Shown here one piece after another: positions 1 through 5,211 of a stretch of 5,211 nucleotides of DNA. The stretch spans positions 1 to 5,211 of the forward strand of contig JASHWL010000125.1 in the NCBI GenBank assembly GCA_030044105.1. Direction: 5' to 3'. A model generated the notes under the pieces. The model saw nothing but the letters and a program-made list of their open reading frames with translations. It was not told the DNA's origin and did not search any database. A program made the translations under genes and the position numbers. Origin of the DNA: Thermoplasmata archaeon (GTDB taxonomy: Archaea > Thermoplasmatota > Thermoplasmata > Lutacidiplasmatales > UBA184). Numbering within the stretch: the first letter of the stretch is position 1; every line of letters begins with the position of its first letter.

Positions 1-2067
1 TGCCTCGACCGGCCGGATCGCAAGAGCCGCATCCTCCTGCGCGTGCGGACCGACCCCGAGCTCACGGTGCTCTCGAACACGATGGAGCGCGCCACGCGGC
101 ACGACGGTCCCCGGCGCGAGTGGACGTTCTACCCGACCCCGTCGATGTCGGTGTACCTGTTCTACCTCGGGATCGGGCGGTTCGACGTGCTCGAGGAGAG
201 CCAGGGCTCGGTCCGCTTCCGCGTCTTCACGCCGCCCGGGGAGGCGCCGATGGGCCACTACGGGCTCGCGACGACCCCCCGGATCCTCGCCGAGTACGAG
301 AGCTACTACGGCATCCCGTACCCGCTCCCGAAGCTCGACCTGGTCTGCATCGCGGAGACGAGCTTCGGCGCGATGGAGAACTGGGGCGCGATCACGTTCC
401 GCGACACGCGGCTCCTGGTGGACGCCTCGACGCGATCGCTCGCGCGCCGGGACGTGCTCGAGACGATCGCGCACGAGGTCGCGCACATGTGGTTCGGCAA
501 CCTCGTGACCATGCGCGGCTGGACGGACATCTGGCTCAACGAGAGCCTCGCGTCGTTCCTCGAGACGAAGATCTCCGGGCGCGTCGAGCCCGGCACCGAC
601 GTCGCCTCCGACTTCTTCCTGCGCGTGGCCGGCACCGCGGCCGCGATCGACGGCGACTCGCTGCGCGCGACCCACCCGGTCCGGTCGCCGGTGCGCTCGG
701 CCGAGGAGATCGCTCAGATCTTCGACGAGATCAGCTACGGGAAGGGCTCGACGCTGATCGCGATGCTCGAGTCGTACCTCGGCGAGGAGGTGTTCCGCAA
801 GGGGGTCGCGCAGTACCTCGCGCGCTTCCGCTACGCGAACGCCGAGACCGCCGACCTGTGGGCCGCGCTCAGCGAGGTGAGCCGCGAGCCGATCGCGCCG
901 CTCATGGACCCCTGGCTCGACCGGCCCGGGCTCCCGCTGGTCGAGGCCCGCCTGGGGCCCGGCGGCCTCGAGCTCGCCCAGCGGCGCTTCGCCTACCTCG
1001 GCGACGTCGAGGCGCCGCCGTGGCCGATCCCGATGGTCGCGGACCTGGACGGCCGGCGCGAGCGGTTGCGCTTCGAGGACCGGACGATGACGGTCCCGCT
1101 GCCCTCCGAGGCGACGGTCCACCTCAATCCGGGCGCGGCCGGGTTCTACCGCGTCCTCTACGACCCGGTGCTCACGGAGCGGCTCCTGGGCGCCCTCCCG
1201 ACGCGGCCCGCCGCCGATCGCTGGACGTTCCTCGCCGACCTCGGCGCGTTCGTCCTCACCGGTCAGGTCCCCTGGTCGACCTACGCCCGCGCCGTGCGGA
1301 CGCTGGGGATCGCCCCGGACCGCCTGGTGGTCGACGTGCTGGTCGGCACGCTCGGGCCGTACTCGCTGTTCTTCCCGGACGCCGCGCCGGTGCAGGACCT
1401 CGCGAAGTGGTTCTTCGCGACGCAGTTCGCCCGGCTCGGACCGACCCGGCGCCCCGGCGAGCCCGACACGGAAGGGATCCTGCGCGAGCGGGTCTCCTTC
1501 GGCCGGATGCGCGTCGACCTCGGCTTCGCCCGGGAGCTCTCCGCGCTGTTCGTCGATTGGGCCCACGTCGACCCGGACCTCAAGCCCGCCGTCGCGGCCG
1601 CACGGGCGCGGGTCGAGGGAGCGACCGGCTACCGGGAGCTCCGGCGCGCGCTCGAGGGGCCGCTGCCCGAGGACGAGCGCGAGTCGGTCGAGCAGGCGCT
1701 CGTCTGGACCACGGACCCCGCGCTCGTGCGCGAGGCGCTCGACCGCCTCGCGTCGGGCGAGGTGAACCGCGGCATCCTCCATTTCGTGCTGCGGAACGCC
1801 GCGGCGAACCCGGTCGCCCGTCCGGTCCTCTGGGCCTGGATGCAGGAGCGGCTGCCGCGGATCGACGAGCTCCTGCGGGGCTCGGGCCTCCTGTCCCAGG
1901 TGTTGGAGATCACGCTCCCGATCCTCGGGCTCGGGCGCGGCGACGAGGTCCGGGCCTTCTTCCGGGACCACGCGTTCCCCGAGGGAGCCCGCGGGATCGC
2001 GAAGGGGCTCGAACGCCTCGCGATCCTGGAGCGGGCCGCGCCGCGGTTCCGCGAGCTCCGCGCCTAG
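1..2067 (+). CDS. M1 family zinc aminopeptidase (tricorn-interacting-factor / ERAP1-like), 5' end truncated by window
   Basis: This gene encodes a cytosolic zinc aminopeptidase that removes N-terminal residues from peptides, probably the products of proteasome or tricorn-type proteases. The reading frame is open from base 1. Its first visible residues (CLDRPDRKSRI, then TVLSNT) match the conserved N-terminal domain of the family, so the GTG at 43 is not the true start and roughly 100 or more residues lie outside the window. Numbering from base 1, the exopeptidase motif GAMEN is at 123-127. The zinc site HEVAH is at 158-162, followed after exactly 18 residues by the third ligand E181 (LNES). 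The catalytic Tyr is probably Y246 in SYGKGS. A small beta domain (about 310-388, ending FYRVLYD) and an alpha-helical ERAP1-C-like domain (about 389-688) follow. All catalytic residues are present, so it should be active. The gene ends in TAG, overlapping the convergent thioesterase. No signal peptide can be judged. Confidence 0.95.
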   Translation, partial: CLDRPDRKSRILLRVRTDPELTVLSNTMERATRHDGPRREWTFYPTPSMSVYLFYLGIGRFDVLEESQGSVRFRVFTPPGEAPMGHYGLATTPRILAEYESYYGIPYPLPKLDLVCIAETSFGAMENWGAITFRDTRLLVDASTRSLARRDVLETIAHEVAHMWFGNLVTMRGWTDIWLNESLASFLETKISGRVEPGTDVASDFFLRVAGTAAAIDGDSLRATHPVRSPVRSAEEIAQIFDEISYGKGSTLIAMLESYLGEEVFRKGVAQYLARFRYANAETADLWAALSEVSREPIAPLMDPWLDRPGLPLVEARLGPGGLELAQRRFAYLGDVEAPPWPIPMVADLDGRRERLRFEDRTMTVPLPSEATVHLNPGAAGFYRVLYDPVLTERLLGALPTRPAADRWTFLADLGAFVLTGQVPWSTYARAVRTLGIAPDRLVVDVLVGTLGPYSLFFPDAAPVQDLAKWFFATQFARLGPTRRPGEPDTEGILRERVSFGRMRVDLGFARELSALFVDWAHVDPDLKPAVAAARARVEGATGYRELRRALEGPLPEDERESVEQALVWTTDPALVREALDRLASGEVNRGILHFVLRNAAANPVARPVLWAWMQERLPRIDELLRGSGLLSQVLEITLPILGLGRGDEVRAFFRDHAFPEGARGIAKGLERLAILERAAPRFRELRA

Positions 2068-2534
2068 CGGCCCGGCGCGGTCGCCGGCTCGGGCGACCAG
2101 ATGTACCACGTGCCGCGGGCCTGGCTGAACCGGCGCCCGTCGGCCCCGGTGAGGTTCCCCTCGGCGAACGCGATGTGGTGGCCCCGGCGCAGGACCTCGC
2201 CCCGCGCGGTGAGGGTCTCGCCCTCGCGCGCCGCCCGCAGGAACTCGACGTAGAGCGACGTGGTCGCGGTGGTCTCGCCGGGGTTCAGGAGCGACACGAC
2301 CGCCGCCCCCATCGCGGTGTCCAGGATCGTCGCGTAGACGCCGCCGTGGACGACCCCGTTGATGTTGAGATGGCGGGGTTCGACCCGGCCGGTGACGGTG
2401 ACCACGCCGCGGCGGCTCCGCGCCGCATCGATGCCGAAGCCGACCTCGTGGTGGAAGCCGCGGCGGGCCGCGACGAACAGGTCCGGCGTCGGCGCGACGG
2501 GCCGGGGGTCGGGCGGAGCCGCGCGCCGGGGCAC
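2064..2534 (-). CDS. PaaI-type hotdog-fold acyl-CoA thioesterase
   Basis: The predicted 156-residue protein belongs to the 4HBT/PaaI hotdog thioesterases, cytosolic oligomers that hydrolyse acyl- or aryl-CoA to the free acid and CoA. The signature is NINGVVHGG at residues 57-65 followed by YATILDTAMG. In this family the HGG loop starts the central helix, and D72 is the likely catalytic acid. The beta strands TATTSLYVEFLR (89-100) and LTARGEVLRRG (108-118) fit the rest of the fold, and the length is normal or slightly long. The first 20 or so residues are Pro/Arg-rich and probably disordered. The GTG start at 2532-2534 is chosen because no ATG, GTG or TTG codon is seen between it and the start of the domain, and because it lies about 28 bp from a TATA-like patch. 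No Shine-Dalgarno motif precedes it, so the mRNA is probably leaderless. PaaI relatives release CoA from dead-end intermediates in aromatic catabolism; the substrate here cannot be deduced. Confidence 0.9.
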   Translation of the reverse strand: MPRRAAPPDPRPVAPTPDLFVAARRGFHHEVGFGIDAARSRRGVVTVTGRVEPRHLNINGVVHGGVYATILDTAMGAAVVSLLNPGETTATTSLYVEFLRAAREGETLTARGEVLRRGHHIAFAEGNLTGADGRRFSQARGTWYIWSPEPATAPGR

Positions 2535-2547
2535 GCGGCGCGCAGCC

Positions 2548-2581
2548 GGACGGCGCGGATAAGTACTGCGCGGCGCCGTCC
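2548..2581. repeat. Interrupted palindrome centred on the divergent promoter
   Basis: A perfect 9-bp inverted repeat (GGACGGCGC at 2548-2556, GCGCCGTCC at 2573-2581) flanks a central 6-bp palindrome AGTACT (2562-2567). Both share the same dyad axis at 2564.5, and 13 of 17 base pairs across the 34-bp span are complementary. It fills most of the 56-bp gap between two divergent genes. The position suggests an operator for a dimeric regulator acting on both genes, but that is inference. GC-only palindromes arise easily at this base composition, although these arms also contain an A-T pair and the axes coincide. Confidence 0.5.
2558..2567. promoter_or_regulatory. Candidate bidirectional TATA-like promoter element
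   Basis: The sequence GATAAGTACT is the only A/T-rich patch in the intergenic region: 7 of the 10 A/T bases in 2535-2590 lie within 2559-2567. Its centre is about 28 bp from the GTG at 2591 on the + strand and about 29 bp from the GTG at 2534 on the - strand. In archaea the TATA box is centred about 26-28 bp before the transcription start, so both transcripts would begin at or next to their start codons. Neither start has a Shine-Dalgarno motif, which agrees with leaderless mRNAs. No convincing purine-rich BRE is seen on either side. The match to the TATA consensus is only partial. Confidence 0.55.
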
Positions 2582-2590
2582 CCGCGCGCC

Positions 2591-3673
2591 GTGAGCACGC
2601 GCGCGCCCGGGCGCCCGGTCACCGTCGAGGCGCCCCCCAACATCGCGCTGGTGAAGTACTGGGGCGTGCGCGACCCGGCCCTCGCCCTCCCGTACAACTC
2701 GTCGCTCTCGGTGACGCTCGACCGGCTGCGGTCGCGCACGACCGTCCGCTTCGATCCCGCCCTCGCCGAGGACCGGGTCGTGCTGAATGGCTCCGTCGCC
2801 CGCGGGGGGCCGCGCGACGGCGTGGTCCGCTTCCTCGACCGGGTGCGGGGCCTCGCGGGCGTCGAGGCGCGGGCCTCGGTCGTTTCCGCGAACAACTTCC
2901 CGACCGCGAGCGGCCTCGCCTCGAGCGCGAGCGGGTTCGCCGCGCTCGCGTGCGCGGCCTCCGGCGCGGCGGGGCTCGCGCTCTCCCCCCGGGCGCTCTC
3001 CCGGCTCGCGCGCTTCGGCTCCGGCAGCGCCTCGCGCTCGATCTTCGGCGGGTTCGTGGAGTGGCGTGCGGGCCGCCGGCCGGACGGGGGCGACTGCTAC
3101 GCCCGCCCGATCGCGGGCCCGCGCCACTGGCCGCAGCTCGTCGATCTGGTCGTCCTCGTCCGCGGCGCCCCGGTCAAGGAGGTCCGCTCGCAGGATGCGA
3201 TGCAGCGCTCGGTCGCGACCAGCCCGTTCTACGCCGAGCGGCAGCGCGCGCTGCCCCGACGCCTCGCGCGGATCCGCGCCGCGATCGCGCGCCGGGACGC
3301 CGACCGGCTGTTCCCCCTCGTGATGGAGGAATGCGACAGCTTCCGGCAGGTCTGCGAGACGACCGACCCCGAGCTCGACTATCTGACGGACACCTCGCGG
3401 ACCGTGCTCGACGCGGTCGTCGCGCTCAACCGCGCGCGCGGCCGGCCGGTCGCGGCGTACACGCACGACGCGGGCGCGCACGTCCACGTCTTCACGCTGG
3501 ATCGGCACCTGGCGTCGGTGCGCCGGTGCGTCGCGGGGATCGAGGGCGTGGAGCGGACGATGGTGGTCCGGCCGGGACCCGGAGCGCGCCGAATCGCGCG
3601 CGGGCCTACAGGACGTGCCGGTCGAAGTCGGCGGGCGGCAGCTCGAGGCCGATCGCGGCGGTCAGCTGGGTGA
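2591..3673 (+). CDS. mvaD: Mevalonate-pathway decarboxylase (diphosphomevalonate / phosphomevalonate decarboxylase family, GHMP fold)
   Basis: This is an ATP-dependent decarboxylase of isoprenoid precursor synthesis that phosphorylates the 3-hydroxyl and then eliminates CO2 and phosphate, giving isopentenyl (di)phosphate. The family signature is clear: PPNIALVKYWG at 15-25, the ATP-binding loop NNFPTASGLASSASG at 101-115, GSGSASRSIFGGFVEW at 143-158 and YTHDAG at 290-295. The catalytic triad known from yeast enzyme aligns with K22, R149 and D293, so it should decarboxylate and is not one of the related mevalonate 3-kinases. Two positions differ from the classical enzyme: V26 replaces Lys in KYWGK, and H297 stands where DAGPN usually has Asn. 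The true substrate (mevalonate 5-diphosphate, 5-phosphate or 3,5-bisphosphate) is therefore open. The GTG start follows a TATA-like patch by about 28 bp without a Shine-Dalgarno motif, suggesting a leaderless mRNA. The last 28 or so residues are an Arg/Gly/Ala-rich tail over the convergent gene and have no family counterpart that I recognise. Confidence 0.92.
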   Translation: MSTRAPGRPVTVEAPPNIALVKYWGVRDPALALPYNSSLSVTLDRLRSRTTVRFDPALAEDRVVLNGSVARGGPRDGVVRFLDRVRGLAGVEARASVVSANNFPTASGLASSASGFAALACAASGAAGLALSPRALSRLARFGSGSASRSIFGGFVEWRAGRRPDGGDCYARPIAGPRHWPQLVDLVVLVRGAPVKEVRSQDAMQRSVATSPFYAERQRALPRRLARIRAAIARRDADRLFPLVMEECDSFRQVCETTDPELDYLTDTSRTVLDAVVALNRARGRPVAAYTHDAGAHVHVFTLDRHLASVRRCVAGIEGVERTMVVRPGPGARRIARGPTGRAGRSRRAAARGRSRRSAG

Positions 3674-4448
3674 CCTCCTGGATGAAGCGGGCGCGGGCCT
3701 CCTCGTTGGTCCAGCGCTTGAGCCCCCACTCGATGGCGCGGCGGCTCGTCTCGGAGTTCGAGTGGCCGAACATGTCGAGCGCGCGCGGGTACCACTTGCG
3801 GACCGCCGCCTGCGCCTCCTCCTTCGACCCCGCGTACTTCGGTCCGTCCTGGACCATCCGGCGGAGCACGCTCGCGCCGAAGTTGAGATGGAGCTGCTCC
3901 TCGCTGAGCATGAGGGGCATCGCGCGCGCGAGCGGTCCGTACGAGCACTCCTGGAACGCGCGCAGCTGGTAGACGCCGACCCGGTCCACGAAGCAGGTGA
4001 ACGCGCCGACGTCCGACCAGGCGTCGAACTTCATGTTGAACGCGTCGAGCTTGTGCTCGCCCTCGCGCTTCGCGAGCAGCTCGTCGATGTACTGCTGGCC
4101 CGCCTCGCCGAAGTCCCGGAGGATCCGGCACGCCTGGAGGCCGTGGCGGGCCTCGTCGGCGACGATCCGTGCCTCGATCCACCGGTCCTCGAGCGTCGGC
4201 GCGAGGTCGAGCCAGGGGCGGTGCTGCTGGATGGAGGCGAACTCGGTGTCCGCCTGCACGACCATGAGCTTCACGATCAGCTTCGCCATGTCCGCGGGGA
4301 GCTCCTCCGCGGACTCGAACTTCCGGACCCCCGCGGACTCGCCCCAGAGGATCTCGCGGACCGGCACGACCGTGCCGCCGTCCTTGAGGCTGCCGGCCCC
4401 GGCGCGGGCCGGGGGCGGGTTCGGGGAAGTCGGGGCCGCACCGCTCAT
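3606..4448 (-). CDS. paaA: PaaA-like diiron monooxygenase subunit (phenylacetyl-CoA epoxidase catalytic subunit family)
   Basis: The 280-residue protein is a ferritin-like four-helix diiron protein of the phenylacetic acid catabolic family. PaaA, the catalytic subunit, uses O2 to form a ring 1,2-epoxide on phenylacetyl-CoA. The full ligand set is visible: E69 (ADTEF), E99 and H102 (DEARH), E167 (FQECS), and E184 and H187 (EEQLH), the expected 4 Glu/2 His. The C-terminus (KWYPRALDMFG at 218-228, AIEWGLKRWTNEEARARF at 238-255) resembles PaaA rather than the iron-free partner PaaC. The first 25 residues are Pro/Ala/Gly-rich and probably disordered. The ATG is favoured over the in-frame GTG at residue 28 by a GGAG 5 nt upstream. 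It lies 19 nt after the enoyl-CoA hydratase and is the last gene of that operon. PaaB, PaaC and the reductase PaaE are not in the window, so the substrate may differ from phenylacetyl-CoA and the symbol denotes the family only. Its last 22 codons overlap the decarboxylase antisense. Confidence 0.85.
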   Translation of the reverse strand: MSGAAPTSPNPPPARAGAGSLKDGGTVVPVREILWGESAGVRKFESAEELPADMAKLIVKLMVVQADTEFASIQQHRPWLDLAPTLEDRWIEARIVADEARHGLQACRILRDFGEAGQQYIDELLAKREGEHKLDAFNMKFDAWSDVGAFTCFVDRVGVYQLRAFQECSYGPLARAMPLMLSEEQLHLNFGASVLRRMVQDGPKYAGSKEEAQAAVRKWYPRALDMFGHSNSETSRRAIEWGLKRWTNEEARARFIQEVTQLTAAIGLELPPADFDRHVL

Positions 4449-4453
4449 GGTCG

Positions 4454-4457
4454 CTCC
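4454..4457 (-). promoter_or_regulatory. Shine-Dalgarno motif of the PaaA-like gene
   Basis: On the minus strand GGAG lies 5 nt before the ATG at 4446-4448, inside the 19-nt spacer after the enoyl-CoA hydratase stop. It supports this ATG over the later in-frame GTG. It also shows that this internal operon gene is translated with a leader motif, unlike the two apparently leaderless genes at the divergent promoter. Confidence 0.6.
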
Positions 4458-4467
4458 GAGAAAGGCG

Positions 4468-5211
4468 TCAACGCCCCTTAAAGTTCGGCTTCCGCTTCTC
4501 CGAGAAGGCGCTGAGCCCTTCCTTCGCGTCCTCGGTCACGAACAGCCGGTTCTGCAGCTCGCGCTCGAGCGCGAGGCCCGCCGTGAGCGGCATCTCGACG
4601 CCCTCGACGACCGACCGCTTGATGAGGCTCACGGCGCGCGCCGGGCCGTGGGCGAGCGCGCTCGCGTAGGCCTGCACGTCGTGGGCGAAGGTCTCCTTCG
4701 GGTAGACGTAGTTCACGAGGCCGATCGCCAGCGCCTCGTCCGGGGAGAGCCGCTTGCCCGTGATCATGAGGTCGAGCGCCCGCGCGGTGCCGACGAGGCG
4801 CGGGAGGCGCTGGGTCCCACCCGTGCCGGGCAGCACGCCGAGCGTGACCTCGGGGAGCCCGATCGTGCCGGAGTCCTTCGCCATCAGGCGGAGGTCGCAG
4901 GCGAGCGCGATCTCGAGGCCGCCGCCCACCGTGTGGCCGTTGAGGGCCGCGATCACGACCTTGGGCGTCTTCGCGAACTTGTCGAGCGTCTCCTGGCAGA
5001 AGAGGCAGAACATCGCCTTGTAGTCCGGCGTGCTCTTCCGCAGCATCTCGATGTCCGCGCCCGCGCTGAAGAAGCCGGGCACGGTGCTCGCGAGGACGAT
5101 CACCCGGACCTCGTCGTCGAACCGGAACTCGTCGATCGCGGCGTTGACCTCGCGCATCATGTCGAGGTCGTACGTGTTCGCCTTCGGCTTGCCGATCTCC
5201 AGGTAGCCGAC
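4468..5211 (-). CDS. Enoyl-CoA hydratase / crotonase-family protein, 5' end truncated by window
   Basis: This crotonase-fold enzyme most likely adds water to a trans-2-enoyl-CoA in beta-oxidation or aromatic-acid breakdown in the cytosol. The frame stays open to the right edge, and the residues upstream of the paired Met codons at 5155-5160 (VGYLEIGKPKANTYDLD) match the usual family N-terminus. The ATG at 5160 is therefore internal, and only about ten residues should be missing. With 1 as the first visible residue, the oxyanion-hole segments are FFSAGADI (47-54) and GHTVGGG (92-98). The two catalytic Glu residues of true hydratases are both present, E100 in GGLEIALACD and E121 in GLPEVTLG, followed by PGTGGTQRLPRLVG. 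This favours a hydratase over an isomerase, though family members are promiscuous. A CLFC motif (69-72) is a minor oddity. The gene precedes the PaaA-like gene by 19 nt on the same strand, so the two are probably co-transcribed. The operon promoter lies beyond the window. Confidence 0.93.
   Translation of the reverse strand, partial: VGYLEIGKPKANTYDLDMMREVNAAIDEFRFDDEVRVIVLASTVPGFFSAGADIEMLRKSTPDYKAMFCLFCQETLDKFAKTPKVVIAALNGHTVGGGLEIALACDLRLMAKDSGTIGLPEVTLGVLPGTGGTQRLPRLVGTARALDLMITGKRLSPDEALAIGLVNYVYPKETFAHDVQAYASALAHGPARAVSLIKRSVVEGVEMPLTAGLALERELQNRLFVTEDAKEGLSAFSEKRKPNFKGR

Noticed and set aside
43..45. GTG as the start of the aminopeptidase
   Set aside because: In-frame codons from base 1 encode conserved M1 residues (CLDRPDRK), so translation begins before the window.
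120..2594. An 824-codon open frame on + overlapping the aminopeptidase, the antisense of the thioesterase and the divergent promoter
   Set aside because: Its translation is a monotonous mix of Arg, Ala, Gly, Pro and Asp with no domain. It runs through two well-supported genes in other frames and a promoter. Long stop-free shadow frames are expected at this GC content.
2285..3508. A 407-codon open frame on - opposite the decarboxylase
   Set aside because: It is antisense to conserved decarboxylase motifs, has low-complexity Arg/Ala/Glu composition, and crosses the divergent promoter. It is a GC-driven shadow.
3379..4182. A 267-codon open frame on - overlapping the PaaA-like gene in another frame
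   Set aside because: It lies on the same strand as the diiron gene but in a different frame, with Arg/Pro/Gly-rich translation and no motif. The PaaA-like frame carries all six metal ligands.
4365..4367. GTG at residue 28 as the start of the PaaA-like protein, which would remove the Pro/Ala-rich leader
   Set aside because: The upstream ATG has a GGAG motif 5 nt before it and gives a short, operon-like spacer. The later start remains possible but less supported.
3615..4481. A 288-codon open frame on + opposite the PaaA-like gene
   Set aside because: Its composition (Leu, Glu, Arg, Val, Ala repeats) mirrors the reverse complement of a real coding frame, and no recognisable domain is present.
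5155..5160. ATG as the start of the enoyl-CoA hydratase
   Set aside because: The 17 in-frame codons before it encode the typical crotonase N-terminus (YLEIGKPKAN), so the gene continues past the right edge.

Overview
The window is a densely packed, very GC-rich stretch. About 98-99% of it is coding, and codon third positions are almost always G or C. It most likely comes from an archaeon, possibly a high-GC member of the Thermoplasmatota. The evidence for archaea is indirect. One gene is a decarboxylase of the mevalonate pathway. Another is an M1 aminopeptidase of the general type known as tricorn-interacting factors. Two divergent genes seem to be leaderless, with a single A/T-rich TATA-like patch about 28 bp from both start codons. 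An internal operon gene, by contrast, has a GGAG Shine-Dalgarno motif. The proteins are rich in Arg and Ala but not strongly acidic, which argues against a haloarchaeon. A GC-rich bacterium that uses the mevalonate pathway cannot be excluded.

Layout from left to right: (1) an M1 zinc aminopeptidase on +, cut at its N-terminus by the window edge (1-2067). (2) A PaaI-type hotdog-fold acyl-CoA thioesterase on - (2064-2534), whose stop codon overlaps the aminopeptidase stop in a shared CTAG. (3) A 56-bp divergent intergenic region (2535-2590) with a centrally placed TATA-like element inside an interrupted palindrome. (4) A GHMP-family mevalonate-pathway decarboxylase on + (2591-3673). (5) A PaaA-like ferritin-fold diiron protein on - (3606-4448), overlapping the decarboxylase tail by 68 nt. 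(6) An enoyl-CoA hydratase on - (4468-5211), 19 nt upstream of the PaaA-like gene in the same apparent operon and cut at its N-terminus by the right window edge.

The hydratase and the PaaA-like protein fit together as acyl-CoA catabolism, perhaps oxygen-dependent breakdown of an aromatic CoA ester. A hotdog thioesterase is a common companion of such pathways, but here it is transcribed divergently from an isoprenoid gene instead. No PaaB, PaaC, PaaD or PaaE partner is visible. No RNA genes, mobile elements, CRISPR arrays or T-rich terminators were found. The genes are ordinary families. The most notable signals are the symmetric divergent promoter with its palindrome, the two overlapping convergent gene ends, and the changed residues in the decarboxylase.
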